Assembly (NCBI GenBank): GCA_949987565.1
Contig: OX465107.1
Location: forward strand, 20,491,654-20,555,653
Length of the DNA stretch: 64,000 nt
Direction of reading: 5' to 3'
Origin: Luidia sarsii
Taxonomy: Eukaryota; Echinodermata; Asteroidea; Paxillosida; Luidiidae
Numbering within the stretch: position 1 is the first letter of the stretch; each line of letters opens with the position of its first letter. This document shows positions 11,754 to 23,323 of the stretch, piece after piece. Position numbers and translations under genes: made by a program. The notes beneath the pieces are model-generated. The model saw nothing but the letters and a program-made list of their open reading frames with translations. It had not been told where the DNA came from and searched no databases.

Positions 11754-12121
11754 AGCCTCTTCACAACATTGGTCGAGGTCAAAGAATAGCATCCATACGT
11801 TGTCTGATCCAACATATGCATGAAACTGCACATCTGTGAAAATTTCGGCTCAATCCGCCAACCGAGTCTCGAGAAAATAGTGAAAACCGCTTCATTAGTT
11901 TCGCGAAAATGCAGCATTCAACGCCGTACTGTTCCGAAAAATAGTTCAGATCTCGGTGAGACGTAAACTATTTCTTTTACTCATTTCTCCCAAATTACAC
12001 CATTTTAGGCAGAAATATTTCAGTGCGAGGTTTCTACTATAACCACATTCAAACTGTATAAGTTTCATGTAAATCTGTGAACAATTCTGTTTTTCGATCT
12101 TACCAATGTTGTGTTGGGGCT
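11754..12121. mobile_element. 368-bp MITE with ~20-bp TIRs and TTAA flanks (copy 1)
   Basis: Ends AGCCTCTTCACAACATTGG and CCAATGTTGTGTTGGGGCT are inverted; TTAA lies directly outside both (11750-11753 and 12122-12125). It is about the same length as the copy at 23350-23717, which lies in inverse orientation. There is no coding capacity. TTAA target choice is typical of piggyBac and Kolobok. Confidence 0.88.
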
Positions 12122-12369
12122 TTAAAATGACCTAATTAAAATACCTGATTAATACTCAGAGAGATGTGCAGGAATGTATCTTCATGGGGAGGTTGAGAAA
12201 GGGGGAGGGGAATGTTGAGAGAGAACGAGAGGTATGCAGTCATTCAGCCCCACCGTCAGCAATGAATATTCCCGTTTAGATCAATTGTTTGCAGCCTCGC
12301 TTTGACGCGAACCGCCACAGGAAGAATGCGTTTGTCCAATAATATGGTGGTCCTGAAAGGACACCAAAT

Positions 12370-12492
12370 TTTCACGACTGGTTGTGAATATTCTTGCGAC
12401 TCTTCGTGAATTTTTGTTACGACTGGTCGTGAATTGTTTACGACTGGTCGTGAAGTTTTTGGCATCGATCGTGAATTTAAAAAAAAATAATC
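12370..12492. repeat. Array of short palindromes around CACGACTGGTCGTG
   Basis: Five imperfect units of ~24-27 bp, each centred on an imperfect palindrome ACGACTGGTCGT followed by an AT-rich spacer. Confidence 0.55.
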
Positions 12493-12781
12493 ACGACCGG
12501 ACACACACATACGCCCCCACACACACCCACACACAAACGCACTTGTAAAAGTAACCAACAGTGGTGAAAATTTGTGTCCTTTTAGGGCCACCTTAATCAA
12601 ACGGTCGCCTCAAAAAATAATACCACCTCGTGCAAAATGGATAGGGCGCTGTTCAATTTAAACATGGAATTCGATTAATAAATGGCATCTGTTAAAATAA
12701 AATAAAAATTCTGCTGCTCCACGGAGTTTAATACATTCGGTGGCCTTGTCCCGTTGTTTCATTTACTAAATGCTTATACAG

Positions 12782-13011
12782 GGGCCACTTTCATAGAGTC
12801 GCTTAAGCGCCAAAATGTGCTTAAGCGCAAAAACCCATGAGCCACAGGATCCCATTGCCTACCCAGACTTCACTTTTGTTTCATGCTAAGTTAAGAAGAG
12901 TGGAAAACAAGTCAAAAGCAATGGACATCACATTGAAATCCTGCTTACACGAGGAAGACCTTTTCTGCTTAGCAGATTTTCACGCTTAAGCGGCTCTATG
13001 AAATTGGGCCC
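12782..13011. mobile_element. Foldback MITE with GGGCCCAATTTCATAGAGCC-type ends
   Basis: Left GGGCCACTTTCATAGAGTCG and CTTAAGCG; right end is the inverted GGGCCCAATTTCATAGAGCC and GCTTAAGCG. Fragments of the same family occur at 23324-23349 (with 23718-23751) and 31763-31812. Confidence 0.8.
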
Positions 13012-14144
13012 TGGTCACTGAGCAAGAAACCATGTCATCCACGTCAAATATATCGTAAACTTTGGACCTTCAAGCGTGTTGAATTTCGTTTGATTTTTGG
13101 GGGGATGGGTGCTGTTAATCGTTTTTGTTTGGTAGGGTCGGGTAAGTTGTAAGAGTAATAGACGAGCATATCCCACAAATTTCGGGAACAGACTGATATA
13201 AACGAATAAAAAAACTCGTTTACCCAACCACAAAGAGTCTAGTAGGGACCCATATAATATTCACAAATTAGTAGAATTTATTTCATTTCAGCACCAAGAG
13301 AGGTTTTCAACACGACACCAAACATTCACAGGAAAGTCACGACAATGTAAGTGAAAAAATGTTGGCGAAATCCAAAAGTTTCTTCCGACGAGTCCACATA
13401 CTTAATCATGCGAGGTATCCGATTCCAATTTAGATATATACACTTACGGGTTGTATACTTGACAGGGACAACACTTAGAATACTATAATTCTAATATCAA
13501 GGTTAAGGAGGTACTGGACACAAAGTCGCATTTTGCAGTCGAGAAAAAAATGCATTAGATATGCTGGTCTCCATGACAACTCTGAATGATATGTAACTTC
13601 AAAACAGAAAAATTATTTAGGAATTCAGCAGTTGTCATGATTGTGGCCACATGGCCGTTGAATCGTTCCGGGCAGTTGAGGGCGGTTCAATGCCAACCCC
13701 TACTGGCCAACCAGGTGTGTTGATAAAATGAAACCAACCCGGGGACTAACAAGTCAACACCACTATAACATGGTACGGCGCAGTCTTCCTCCGATCGTAG
13801 TTTAGCCTGTGACTGAGAAGAACGTCTGCGCCATAAGGTCTCTTGTCAAAAAGTTCATCGGTTGAGTGCCGGTTGAATTCATCCGACCGATAAAATTTCC
13901 CCCGGTAGAAGGCCGATTGTACTTGACTCTGGGGTGAACAATTTACAATGACTATCCGGTGGAAACGACATCGGACGGGTCAAATCATCTGATACCCAAC
14001 CGATGATCTTTTTGACTAGAGGCCTAATGTGAAGGGACTATATTATTCTGGCGGACCGATATTTTGAATATGCGAGTGTGCAGCAGTCTATTTAAGAGCA
14101 GGGCGCGGTCAAATAAACCCGGCACGATTTCAGGAGATATATAA
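13012..14144. other. No gene seen
   Basis: No supportable coding region, RNA gene or obvious repeat. Confidence 0.4.
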
Positions 14145-14512
14145 GGACCGGCATATGACACTCAACCACCGTCGTTGAGCTATGCTGGTACCCCGTAAAT
14201 TGTGTGGGGACTATACAAGGACGTGTTTTGTAAACCAGGCTAAGGGCGTTACGGTTAGGGTTAGGGTTACGATTACGGTTAGAGTTAGAGTTACGGTTAC
14301 GGTTAGAGTTAGAGTTCGGCGGTTTGGTTAGCGTTAGTGATAGACTTAGGATTAGGATAAGGTTGTTAGGGTTAGGGTTAGGGTTAGGATTAGGATTAGG
14401 ATTAGGCCATTGGGGTTAAGATTAGGGTTGTTTGGGTTGGGGAGGTCTCATCAAAACCTGGTTTTGCACATGCGCACTTTTAGCTCAACCACGGCGGTTA
14501 AGTGTCATACGT
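14145..14512. mobile_element. Second foldback element with a TTAGGG-like core
   Basis: Left arm 14151-14180 (ATGACACTCAACCACCGTCG) is inverted at 14483-14510 (CTCAACCACGGCGGTTAAGT). The centre (about 14247-14435) is a degenerate TTAGGG/GTTACG array. It shares its end motif with 9326-9692. Confidence 0.7.
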
Positions 14513-15834
14513 CGTGATGCATATATGCCTCGATTCGAGGCAGAAAATCCATTGGTAACACGGTATTACATTGCACCACACGATCAAGCAGGAAACCAGT
14601 TGTGTAGGGGTTTGTGTAACGCTACGCAATGTGTCCTGAATACTCTGCCTCAAATCGTGCTGCCTAATAATCATTAGCAGCCAAAATAGTCGAGTAGTCG
14701 TCGGTCTGCCCTTAAAGCGTCATCACTGTTTTGGGGTTAGTTTTGCTTGGGATTATGTTGAAGCTATCTCTATTGAATAATTATGTTCATGCAACAGGTC
14801 TACGTCTAGCTTTGGCCCAGTTTCATTCAGGTGTGTGCGCAATGTGGCACAGAGTAATACACTGAGATATGCAGGACAAATGCAGCATTGTTTTGGTGCC
14901 AGTTAAGACATCTAGTAACGGTATTTCGAAATGTCTCATTGGTCGTTTGATTCCCTGAATGTGTTCATGCATGCACCAACTGATTAACGTACTCCACACA
15001 ATTAAAAACATGAGATTCAGTAAAGAACACTTTTGGTGTACATAATGCACAGCATACAATAGTCACGGATTACATCTAGCCAAAATTACCAGACTTCCAG
15101 GTACAGTAGTTGAAGTATTACGCCTTTTTTCTACGATGTTTTGTATTTTAAGGGGATGTATCCTGTGAACTTCATGTACTTGTATAAGGTTTATTCTAAC
15201 TACCGTAACAACCTACATTTTTACCCAAAAATCTAAAATAAGAATATATAGTAGGGAAAAACTGACATGAACGGGACATGAACCCAATCCTCAATCTGTG
15301 GCTGTATAATCAATATACCAGCGCCCTACCACCTATGAATAAGTTAGCCAACCCATAGGTTGAGTCCTTCTGAAATTACTGTTAACTCTCTATGGCAACA
15401 ACTTTAAATCTAAAGCATCATACAATCCAACAATATGAATCACAAAATAGTTACATAATTGAACTGACTTAAAAATTCTTTTACAAAATAAATCGACTTC
15501 CACGAGATCTGGAGTAGCCATGCTATACAATATCATTAATCGTCTCTTGATTACATTTAATAATTGATGGAAAAATAGATCGAAATGCTGACGTATAAGA
15601 AGAGTTAAAAACGACTGATACGGTTGAGGATTTCTGTGCATCTTTAAAAATGTCCTGATTTGTGAACGAAGACTTCAAATGAGTTTGTCTTATTTGATCC
15701 AATGGAAAAAAACCTTGGAAACGATAGCATTATTATTTTATAACGTCTAATTGATAGTAAAAAAAACATGATTAGAAACCAATTTTGATTAGAAAAGAGT
15801 TACAGGCCTCGATCTTACATGATCAAATTGAAAG
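14513..15834. other. No gene seen
   Basis: AT-rich; open frames short and without signatures. Confidence 0.4.
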
Positions 15835-15974
15835 AACTTTGTAAAATGGCAAAGAAAAACATTGCCTGGACCGTACCGGCACTTGAACCCGAGACCTCTG
15901 GTTTTGCGTACCAACGCTCTCACCATCTGAGCTATTCAGCCCTTAGATGGCTGCCTTCCCACACAGTCAACTAT

Positions 15975-16616
15975 AGACCCGTCTTCGATGACGTCACGGT
16001 TTTGTTTATCGGCCATCTTGGATTACACACATGAGCACGTCACCACCGTTACTAAGTCAGCTGTGCATACAAACAACTCCACATGCACGGCGGCAAGTTT
16101 TGAACTCGTCGTAGTGGTACTAGGGCCTACTAATACTGCTTTTTACTAGTATTAATTACTAGTTGTGCCATGGAGGAATCTCTTTTTATTCCTCCGTGGT
16201 TGTACCATGGATTGGAGGTACTTGTTTTGTTGAAAGATAATTAACTTTTGCGCTGTCCTTGGCTGTGGAAGCAGAGGGGATCGTGATAAGAAATCTTTTT
16301 ATCGTTTACCCGCTGTACTGACAAGAGTAGGTGACGCAACTCGTGCACTTTCGCTAGAAAGATGGACGAAATGGTTGTCGCGGGTTAATTGTGTACGGAT
16401 CTATTCCAGCAATAAAGCCGAGAATGTCATCATACAGGGCCTTGGAATTCCCATCGAGAGAACTGTAATAAGCCGACCGTACAGCATTCGAATTCGCCAT
16501 GGTGACTAACGTAACGTTAAACGAACACAAACGTGCGAGCGAAAGCGTATGTGTGTACTCCAAGATGGCGGATCTCGCTGTTTCTAGTAGCAACGTGACG
16601 TCAGTAAGAAGGGTCT
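15975..16616. mobile_element. 642-bp TIR element carrying a decayed THAP domain
   Basis: Ends AGACCCGTCTTCGATGACGT and its inversion (ACGTGACGTCAGTAAGAAGG then GTCT). Both sub-terminal regions also share CCATCTTGGA. It sits inside the SINE with AT on both sides. Interior + strand has a THAP-like reading frame (next entry). Confidence 0.75.
16250..16400 (+). pseudogene. Decayed THAP zinc-finger fragment
   Basis: Frame CAVLGCGSRGDRDKKSFYRL then PAVLTRVG and ERWTKWLSRVNC: a Cys-x4-Cys pair, the invariant Pro and a Trp are kept, but where the domain should have Cys-x2-His it reads CVRI. There is no in-frame Met close upstream. Probably the remnant of the transposase N-terminus of the surrounding element. 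Confidence 0.6.
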
Positions 16617-16686
16617 ATTCTTTGCCAGAGTGGGGGGCGCCGCGGCCAGTCAGAAGCATTTGACTATTAGCTGGAATATATCTATA

Positions 16687-17152
16687 TATGTGACCCGGCA
16701 CAGCGACATGAGGAATATCCCACCAAAACACTTTTCGAGTAAACGCCTGAAGTCAATGTATCTTCTCAATTCGATAAAAAAAATATCATTTTTTGTTTAT
16801 TTTCGGAAAGTTAATGTATTGGAGGAAATTATGTCCAAAGGATTTTTCCGAAATCCGTCTCTAAATGTTGTAAAAACGAGGATTTCGGGGGAGTTTGTGT
16901 CCTGTTTTCATGAAAATGTAAAGTTCCTGCCTTTTTGAATGGCCGCTTTCGAGGAGTTAGAATGGCGCTGCTATATTGTGTCTGGTACCAAATGAACGAA
17001 CGAAGTCCCCTTGTACTATTTACAACAAAGTTCACACGGAAATAATTTTTATATCATTTGAAAGCTAATGGTATACTCTTTCATATCATTAGAAAATCGC
17101 AAAATCTCAAAAGTGGGGGTTGTTCCTCATTATGCTGCGAAGGGGTCACATA
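16687..17152. mobile_element. 466-bp TA-flanked TIR MITE
   Basis: Ends TATGTGACCCGGCACAGCGA and the inverted CTGCGAAGGGGTCACATA, with TA on both sides. ~30-bp imperfect TIRs; no coding capacity. TA target and size suggest a Tc1/mariner-type MITE. Confidence 0.75.
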
Positions 17153-17190
17153 TAAGGATCACGCCCCGTTCTCATGAATGAACTTAAAGA

Positions 17191-18774
17191 ACCTTGCCAG
17201 CATGTACTACACTGTATAACAGTGCAGGGCAGTTAAAACAGCCCGTTATCGATAATCCAGCCTTATCAAAATGTGTGGATAGCTGAGAGCCATGTAACGT
17301 CTTCTAGTCTGCCCTGAAACATGCATACTTAGTTACCTCATACAAGGCTCTGTGTGCAACCCAGGAGGTACTGGGCTGGCCTAATACCTCCTTGGTGCAA
17401 CACTGGATGGCTGTAATCTAAGGTCCAAATGATCAGTCTTAGCTGGATGGGCCTACCCTCTGTAAAGATGATCTTCTAGTCTGCCTCATCCTGGAGATGC
17501 ATGCTTACCTATAGCGACCTTGAAATGTTAACGCCTGAGGTGGGACTAAGGCTCTGTGTACAACACTGGAAGGTTGTATGGCTTGACACTTAATGTAGCG
17601 TGCACACTTTGGTGACCTTGAGCATCAGCTGACAAGGCTGCGTGTGCTCTGCCACAAACTTGAAGCCGTGTCCAGTCTGTCAACCCTTAATGCCAAAGGC
17701 GAGGCTCAGTGTGTGCGACCACATAGGAAGTCAGGCGTGCACAAGAGAAGTACATGCATGCCCGAGCTTGACAATCTGACGGACAACACACACTCAATGC
17801 CGAAGACGTGAGATGGGAACTCCGCGGATTGCGAGAGCCCTGGCGTATACCTCATTATATTTTGTATTGTATCAACAGCACAGAGACCAAACTCACAGGT
17901 ATACAGACTTCCAAAGCGACTGCTGGTTAGAAAATGGTGTTCGGGCGAGGCACGTCTGAGTAGGAGCGGGGGAACTTTCCTGTCACCTGTCTTCAGATCA
18001 GCGACTGAGCTGACAACGATCGACTTGTGTGTGGTAGTATAGAAATAGTGGCAGAAGTTGCTGAGCTAGGTACGCCTATACAGGAAGGTGACGTTCCTCT
18101 GCACGGAGTGGGCCACAGTTCACATGGAATCTTCAGGCTGTTTCACAGTGGTGGATGGCTTGTCTTCAGCATTGCCGTCCCTACAAACAAAAAAACCACG
18201 AGATCATTTTTCATCGAGCCACGTTGATCTTTCCCTGTGTCACATGCAACAATTTTTTTAGCGGTGTACAGTTCGTTTTAGCTTTACTTCCTTCAATGGT
18301 TGATGCCCATTATGGAGATTTACCTTTTAGATATTCAGTAACCCCAGCCACTTGTACGCTGTTTTTTTTTTGCAGGCAAAGGCACCGGACAGTGCAATAG
18401 GCAAGGGAGTTCTTGAGATGGTTGTGGCTCTAGCTGTGTGTGGTAGTTGCGTTGTGGGTGAGTGGGGGTGATGTGTGCCGTGTATTGGTGCAATATAGGC
18501 AAGGTCTCCACAGGCTTGACCAGTCCGTTCCCTTCTATTCGCCTGTTCAACTTCACGCTGAGCCGCATTGCTAGTGGTCGAGTAAAACCGAGTCAACTTT
18601 GAGACAGGATCAAATCGTCAGGCAGCCTTCTTATCCGTTCAGGTTTCTGCATTTCGGGGGCATTCTATTCAGCGAGCAATAGGTTGGTAGATGGATACTT
18701 CATGCCAATCAAAGGAAAGCGAAACTGGCTGCGAAGTTACTGTTGAAACGATTCATCCAAAATACTGCAAAGCC
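17191..18774. other. No gene seen
   Basis: 17270-17600 has loosely repeated phrases (GTCTTCTAGTCTGCC; CATGCATACTTA) that may be an old repeat. No coding signature. Confidence 0.35.
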
Positions 18775-18900
18775 AACTGGATTGGACGGGGATTTGAACC
18801 CGGGCCTCTGGTTTAACGTACAGGCGCTTTACCACTGTAGCTATCCAGCCCGTAGGCCTAATGGCGGCCTTCCCAAAATAGTCATCCGTCGTTTTGATAG
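18775..18900 (-). repeat. Partial tRNA-related SINE
   Basis: Minus strand GGGCTGGATAGCTACAGTGG then CCCGGGTTCAAATCCCCG: A- and B-box regions of the same family as 42.6 kb. Confidence 0.75.
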
Positions 18901-21550
18901 ATACTTTAGGCCAAGCTTGTAAGTCAAAATCTGAACAACAGCAACCCCACTGAGTCACCATAACAATAGGCAACACCAAAAATTCTCCACTTGAATCTTC
19001 AAAGAGAATGGCAACATGAGCAAACTTAAGGTGACATTTCAAGGCAGCATTGTTTTGCACAACAGACCAATGGGAGATGGATATGAAAAAAATAAATCGA
19101 AACTAAAACAAAAGGAAACATGCATTGAAAGAAAAACATAAATCAAGCACCTGTCCAACTCAATGATAATTAACTGGGCTGGATCACCATGTCGAATTAC
19201 AATTTATTTTAATTTAATTTAATTTTCAATCTTGAGCAATTTGAAATTTAGAGGCATTTTACCAGAAAGGCCTTCCAGTATCAGTTATTTTCTTTCCCAC
19301 ATAATTACTACTTTCGGCCAATTTTCACCCCAAAAGAGGTTCTTTGGTTTAGCCAAAATCATTGATCCTGATCAGGATATTACATTAGGATCTTACTCTG
19401 CCTTTGAGGAAGGTCCTGCTTGGATCGAAATGCCACGCCCTCCAACTGTGTACGATTTGTTGTATATTCCAACCGTTCTGCTCATAGGTAGCTAGCACCA
19501 CTTTGTATTATCTGAAACTTGGAGTGATACGAATTGAAGCAAACATGCCATTGTTTTAGCTGACCCCAATTAATAGTCAAATTTCAAAAATTCAGTCACA
19601 ACGGGATTGCTTTTATGAGAGCAAGAAATTCCTAGCAATTTGTAATCGATCACCATACATGCGCGTTTTTGTTTGCTTTTGGCAAACCTAGCAATTTCCT
19701 AGCAATTTTTTTTTTCCTAGCAATTTGTAATCGATCACCATACATGCGCGTTTTTGTTTGCTTTTGGCCCAGAAAAACTGCAACCCATCTGCAAAGTGGG
19801 AGGCGGCCCATTTTGCCCCGCCCCTTCTCCTAAGCCCCTCCCCTTCAACGGAGTCCTCCAACGACCATCACAAAAAATGAGACGACAAACGACACAGCGT
19901 CCATTCCATGATTCCAATATATTATTACAACAGAGCGCCATACACGTATGCATACAAATGCATACAAAAGCGGAACTTACAAAAAATAATTCACTAGATG
20001 TACATCGAAAAAACACCTACATAAATGGAGAACCACATGAAAAAATAAATGACACAGAAAATAAATGACACAAATCGAAACAGACAACAAGCTTGAACTA
20101 TACAGATAAAAAATTACGGAATTATTGTATAAATTATCTTCATAAGAGAATCCTGTTGTCTACATATACATCGCCGAGCGTTGCTTCGCCTTGTGAAAAT
20201 TTGACAATTGCCAACTCAATTGAAACCAAATCCGTGTGTACGTTGGAGTTACAAGTTGAGTATCGGACAGAGGTAGTGTCCCCGAAAGGCCACCGCACAT
20301 TTCAAGCTCTTAAAAGACGACGACTGCTTAACTCGCAATGACTTATGCTGGGCATTTCTGAGAATTAAGAATTTGAGTGCACGAGCACACCAGGCAGCGT
20401 TCCATACGGTGACACACCTTTCACCCGAGTCTTTTTTTTGATTCCTGGAATCGCAATTTTGGCCAAAGCTCCACAAGGCCGTGGATATATATATATATTT
20501 GTTCTAATTCAATTCTAATCTAATCAAAAATGCATAACAAAGGGAAAGACTTCTAGCACCTACCAATGGACCCATGACCTGTTAATACCGAATGATTGGA
20601 GCAAAAAAAGGAGGGAAACCAATAAATCATAGTTACCTGTACATATATCATTATTCAAAATATAAACTTTCTGAATTATATACCATTAGGAATGAGTAAC
20701 GCAGATTACATCTTGTGTTGTCAATAAACTAGAGATAGAAAAAGCGGCAGAGGACAGTTTCATTATCAACAGCAGCTGAAGTTTTGCGCTTCACAAAATG
20801 TTCCCCTTTCCAGATGTTAAACAGCAAATTGCCTTGGTTAACTGCATATCATTCACATACAGGTATGATTGAGACTGTACATGCACACAAAGTTTGGATT
20901 TTATCACTACATGAGTCTGTCTAGAACACACCGATCAAGACAGGTAATGCACACATTTGTGACCCTTTGACCCCAAAGGTCATGACCCTTAAAGTCAGGT
21001 TCATGGCCTTTGAACCCAAGGCTATGACCCTTCAACCCAAGTCTGTGACCACGAACCTTTGGACAAGGTCAACAGAACCATTCTGCTAAAGGAAAGAATT
21101 GAACAAAAGCACCTGAAAAAAATCAAGATAAACCAAGGACAAAATAAGCTGCTTCGCATCTGCGGAAAAAAAAACACCTCACTGGCGTTCCAAAGCTGTT
21201 TTATCGACATCATACAATCCTCAATCCTAATTACGAGCAAATAACTGTTCGATCAATTGCCCTACGGATCCCGAGCTACCGAAAATACACGCTTGTTCCC
21301 GAAGGCCGGGCGGATGATCTATGAGCTGGACGCACGCAGGCCACATGATGGTCTACCGACAAGTGCTGCTGCACAAGACAAAAAGTGCTGCTGCACAAGA
21401 CGAAAGTGCTGGTAGAAATAATGAAGGCACAGTTGAAGCGGAGGCGGTACCCTGTCTGGGATTAAGGCCAGTGTGGCTGTTTGGGGGTGGAATTACCAGA
21501 GGCGCAATCCTACTTGGTTGCCAATTCAATGTTGTGGGTTTTCATGTCCT
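18901..21550. other. No gene seen; scattered repeat fragments
   Basis: 19405-19446 is an arm of the CCTAGCAGGACC foldback family (GAAGGTCCTGCTTGGATCGA). 19634-19687 is repeated almost exactly at 19717-19769 (CCTAGCAATTTGTAATCGAT). 20955-21055 holds repeated TGACCC/AGGTCA words such as TTTGACCCCAAAGGTCATGA. No supportable coding region. Confidence 0.45.
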
Positions 21551-21553
21551 CGC

Positions 21554-21657
21554 AATACGGACGATTCACAATAGTGCGCCCTCAAGAGTTCGCAATGCGA
21601 TGGCCAACACTGCGCAATCAAACTCTTGAGGGCGCACTATTGTGAATCGCCCGTATT
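21554..21657. repeat. Inverted repeat with 37-bp arms and 30-bp loop
   Basis: Left arm AATACGGACGATTCACAATA and GTGCGCCCTCAAGAGTT; right arm is the inverse with one difference (GGACG against CGCCC). Probably a foldback MITE. Confidence 0.85.
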
Positions 21658-21869
21658 ACAGGCAGCCCCTGCTTACTAGCCAGTCATCTTTGACTTGTGA
21701 ACCATTTCTCACCGCTCGGAAAAAAAAAAGTGTTACCAAGATTCTACCAATTTCCAATACATTCAATGCAAATAGAAATGTGAAAAAAAATGAAAAAATA
21801 AAGACATTAAGCTATTTAATAACTACTTCATACACTGTATTAACCTATAGCTACCTGCCATCTTCATTT

Positions 21870-22077
21870 CACTCACTCTCCTTATTCCTCCATGCTTCAC
21901 CACCACCGTCATCTCAATCTTCAACAAAGTGTCAGAACTACTTCAAGGCCCACCTTTTCATCTGGATGTGCAACTACCCCCATAAAATCATTGCATTGAA
22001 TTTCGGCACAACCTTGACCCCACTTTTAACTCTTGGAAGAACAAACATTTCAACCTAAAAAAAAAAAAAAAAAAAAA
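21870..22077 (+). mobile_element. 3' end of a CR1/L2-like LINE with poly-A
   Basis: QSSTKCQNYFKAHLFI resembles the last helix of CR1/L2 reverse transcriptases (FK--LK-HLF). A 3' UTR shared with 24270-24450 follows, then a 22-A tail at 22057-22077. Confidence 0.65.
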
Positions 22078-23323
22078 CGGGCCCCGAAGTTACATGTATT
22101 ACAACAAAAAATCACCATGCATAGGAAGTCATTGATATTGGCACAACTAAATTGGTTTCTTTTTTACAAAATGTCTTTATAGTTTGCCCCCAAAACATGC
22201 AGACTGTGATAATAGGAGTATAAAAAAACTGGAATACATCAAACACTGCTCGATTAATTCTAATAAAAACAACTACTAGACTTACAAATAGATACATAAT
22301 TGATCTTTTTACTATTTGATATCACTACTTGAGTTATCTTTCGCGTAATGTAAATCTTATAAGATTTGCTTAATGATATTTCAATTCAGAATTTGCTCCG
22401 GGGTTTACCCCTAGCAGAAACATTTTTTTTTAATGCTGAAATTGATTAAAATTGCTCACACACGATCAGTGTCGTTGAACTTTTCCCTTTCACTATTGAA
22501 CATACAGGAGGGGAATGACTAATTGGAAAGTGCAGTAATGGTGTTAAATGATGGCTGCTACACATGTGTGTGGTGGTGGAGGGGAGATCCACACTTCCCA
22601 TTAACGCTCAAGGTTAAGAAGAATGTCTTTCAGTCTTTCTGATGGAAAGACTTCAAAATCTAAGATGAAATCAAGTTAGGGTTAAAGTTAGACTACCGCC
22701 ACCCCCCCCCCCCCACATGACCTGAACACTACCATTCACTAAGTGTATACAAATATCTACAACTTCCATTCCGATTCATGCATCATAAATATACCACAAT
22801 TCATCCAAGTCATCATTACTTGAAATCCAATCTCCCACCATCTACTGTATGTCAACGAGTTTCAATCACAGCTACTGTAACAGACTTAATACCACCCATA
22901 TAATATATCAACTCAAGAAAATGGAAAGAAAGAAAAAACACACCAAAACCAAAAATATACCATTTTCAAAATTCTACATTAAAGAAGTGCAATGGTCCGG
23001 GTGATGATTAGTATTTTTTGTTTTCAATAGTTTTTGTTCAATTTTGAGACTTATTCTCGTTGTGACTTGTAGGATTCAAGCTCTACTGGTAACCACTGGG
23101 AAAGGAAATAAAAGATAAAACAAAACAAAAAGAAACGATATGATTAAGGGGAGAAAGAAAAGTGGCAAAGAGTTGTGGGTAAACTAGGAAAAAAAAAAAA
23201 ATGAGAGAATCAGATCAATAGGCCACATGGGTGTGTGCAAAGATAAGACCTGGTGCGAATTTCAGAGAGCCGCCTACGCATCAAAGATTGCTTGAGCACG
23301 AAAAGCCTTCCTCATTGAAATCA
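22078..23323. other. No gene seen
   Basis: AT-rich; a poly-C run at 22704-22715. No signature found. Confidence 0.4.

Larger units (their letters stand above)
15835..17190 (-). mobile_element. tRNA-related SINE interrupted by two TIR elements
   Basis: SINE pieces occupy 15838-15974, 16617-16686 and about 17153-17190. On the minus strand the first piece reads GGGCTGAATAGCTCAGATGG then CTCGGGTTCAAGTGCCGG (A and B boxes). The second resumes at TCTTTGCCAGAGTGGGG and runs to GCTGGAATATATCT. The third continues AAGGATCACGCCCCG. Uninterrupted relatives are at 42.6, 47.1, 50.3, 52.9 and 55.4 kb. Confidence 0.8.

Noticed and set aside
19232..19495. 87-codon frame on +
   Set aside because: Part of it is a foldback-family arm (GGTCCTGCTTGGATCGAAAT), and the rest has no signature.
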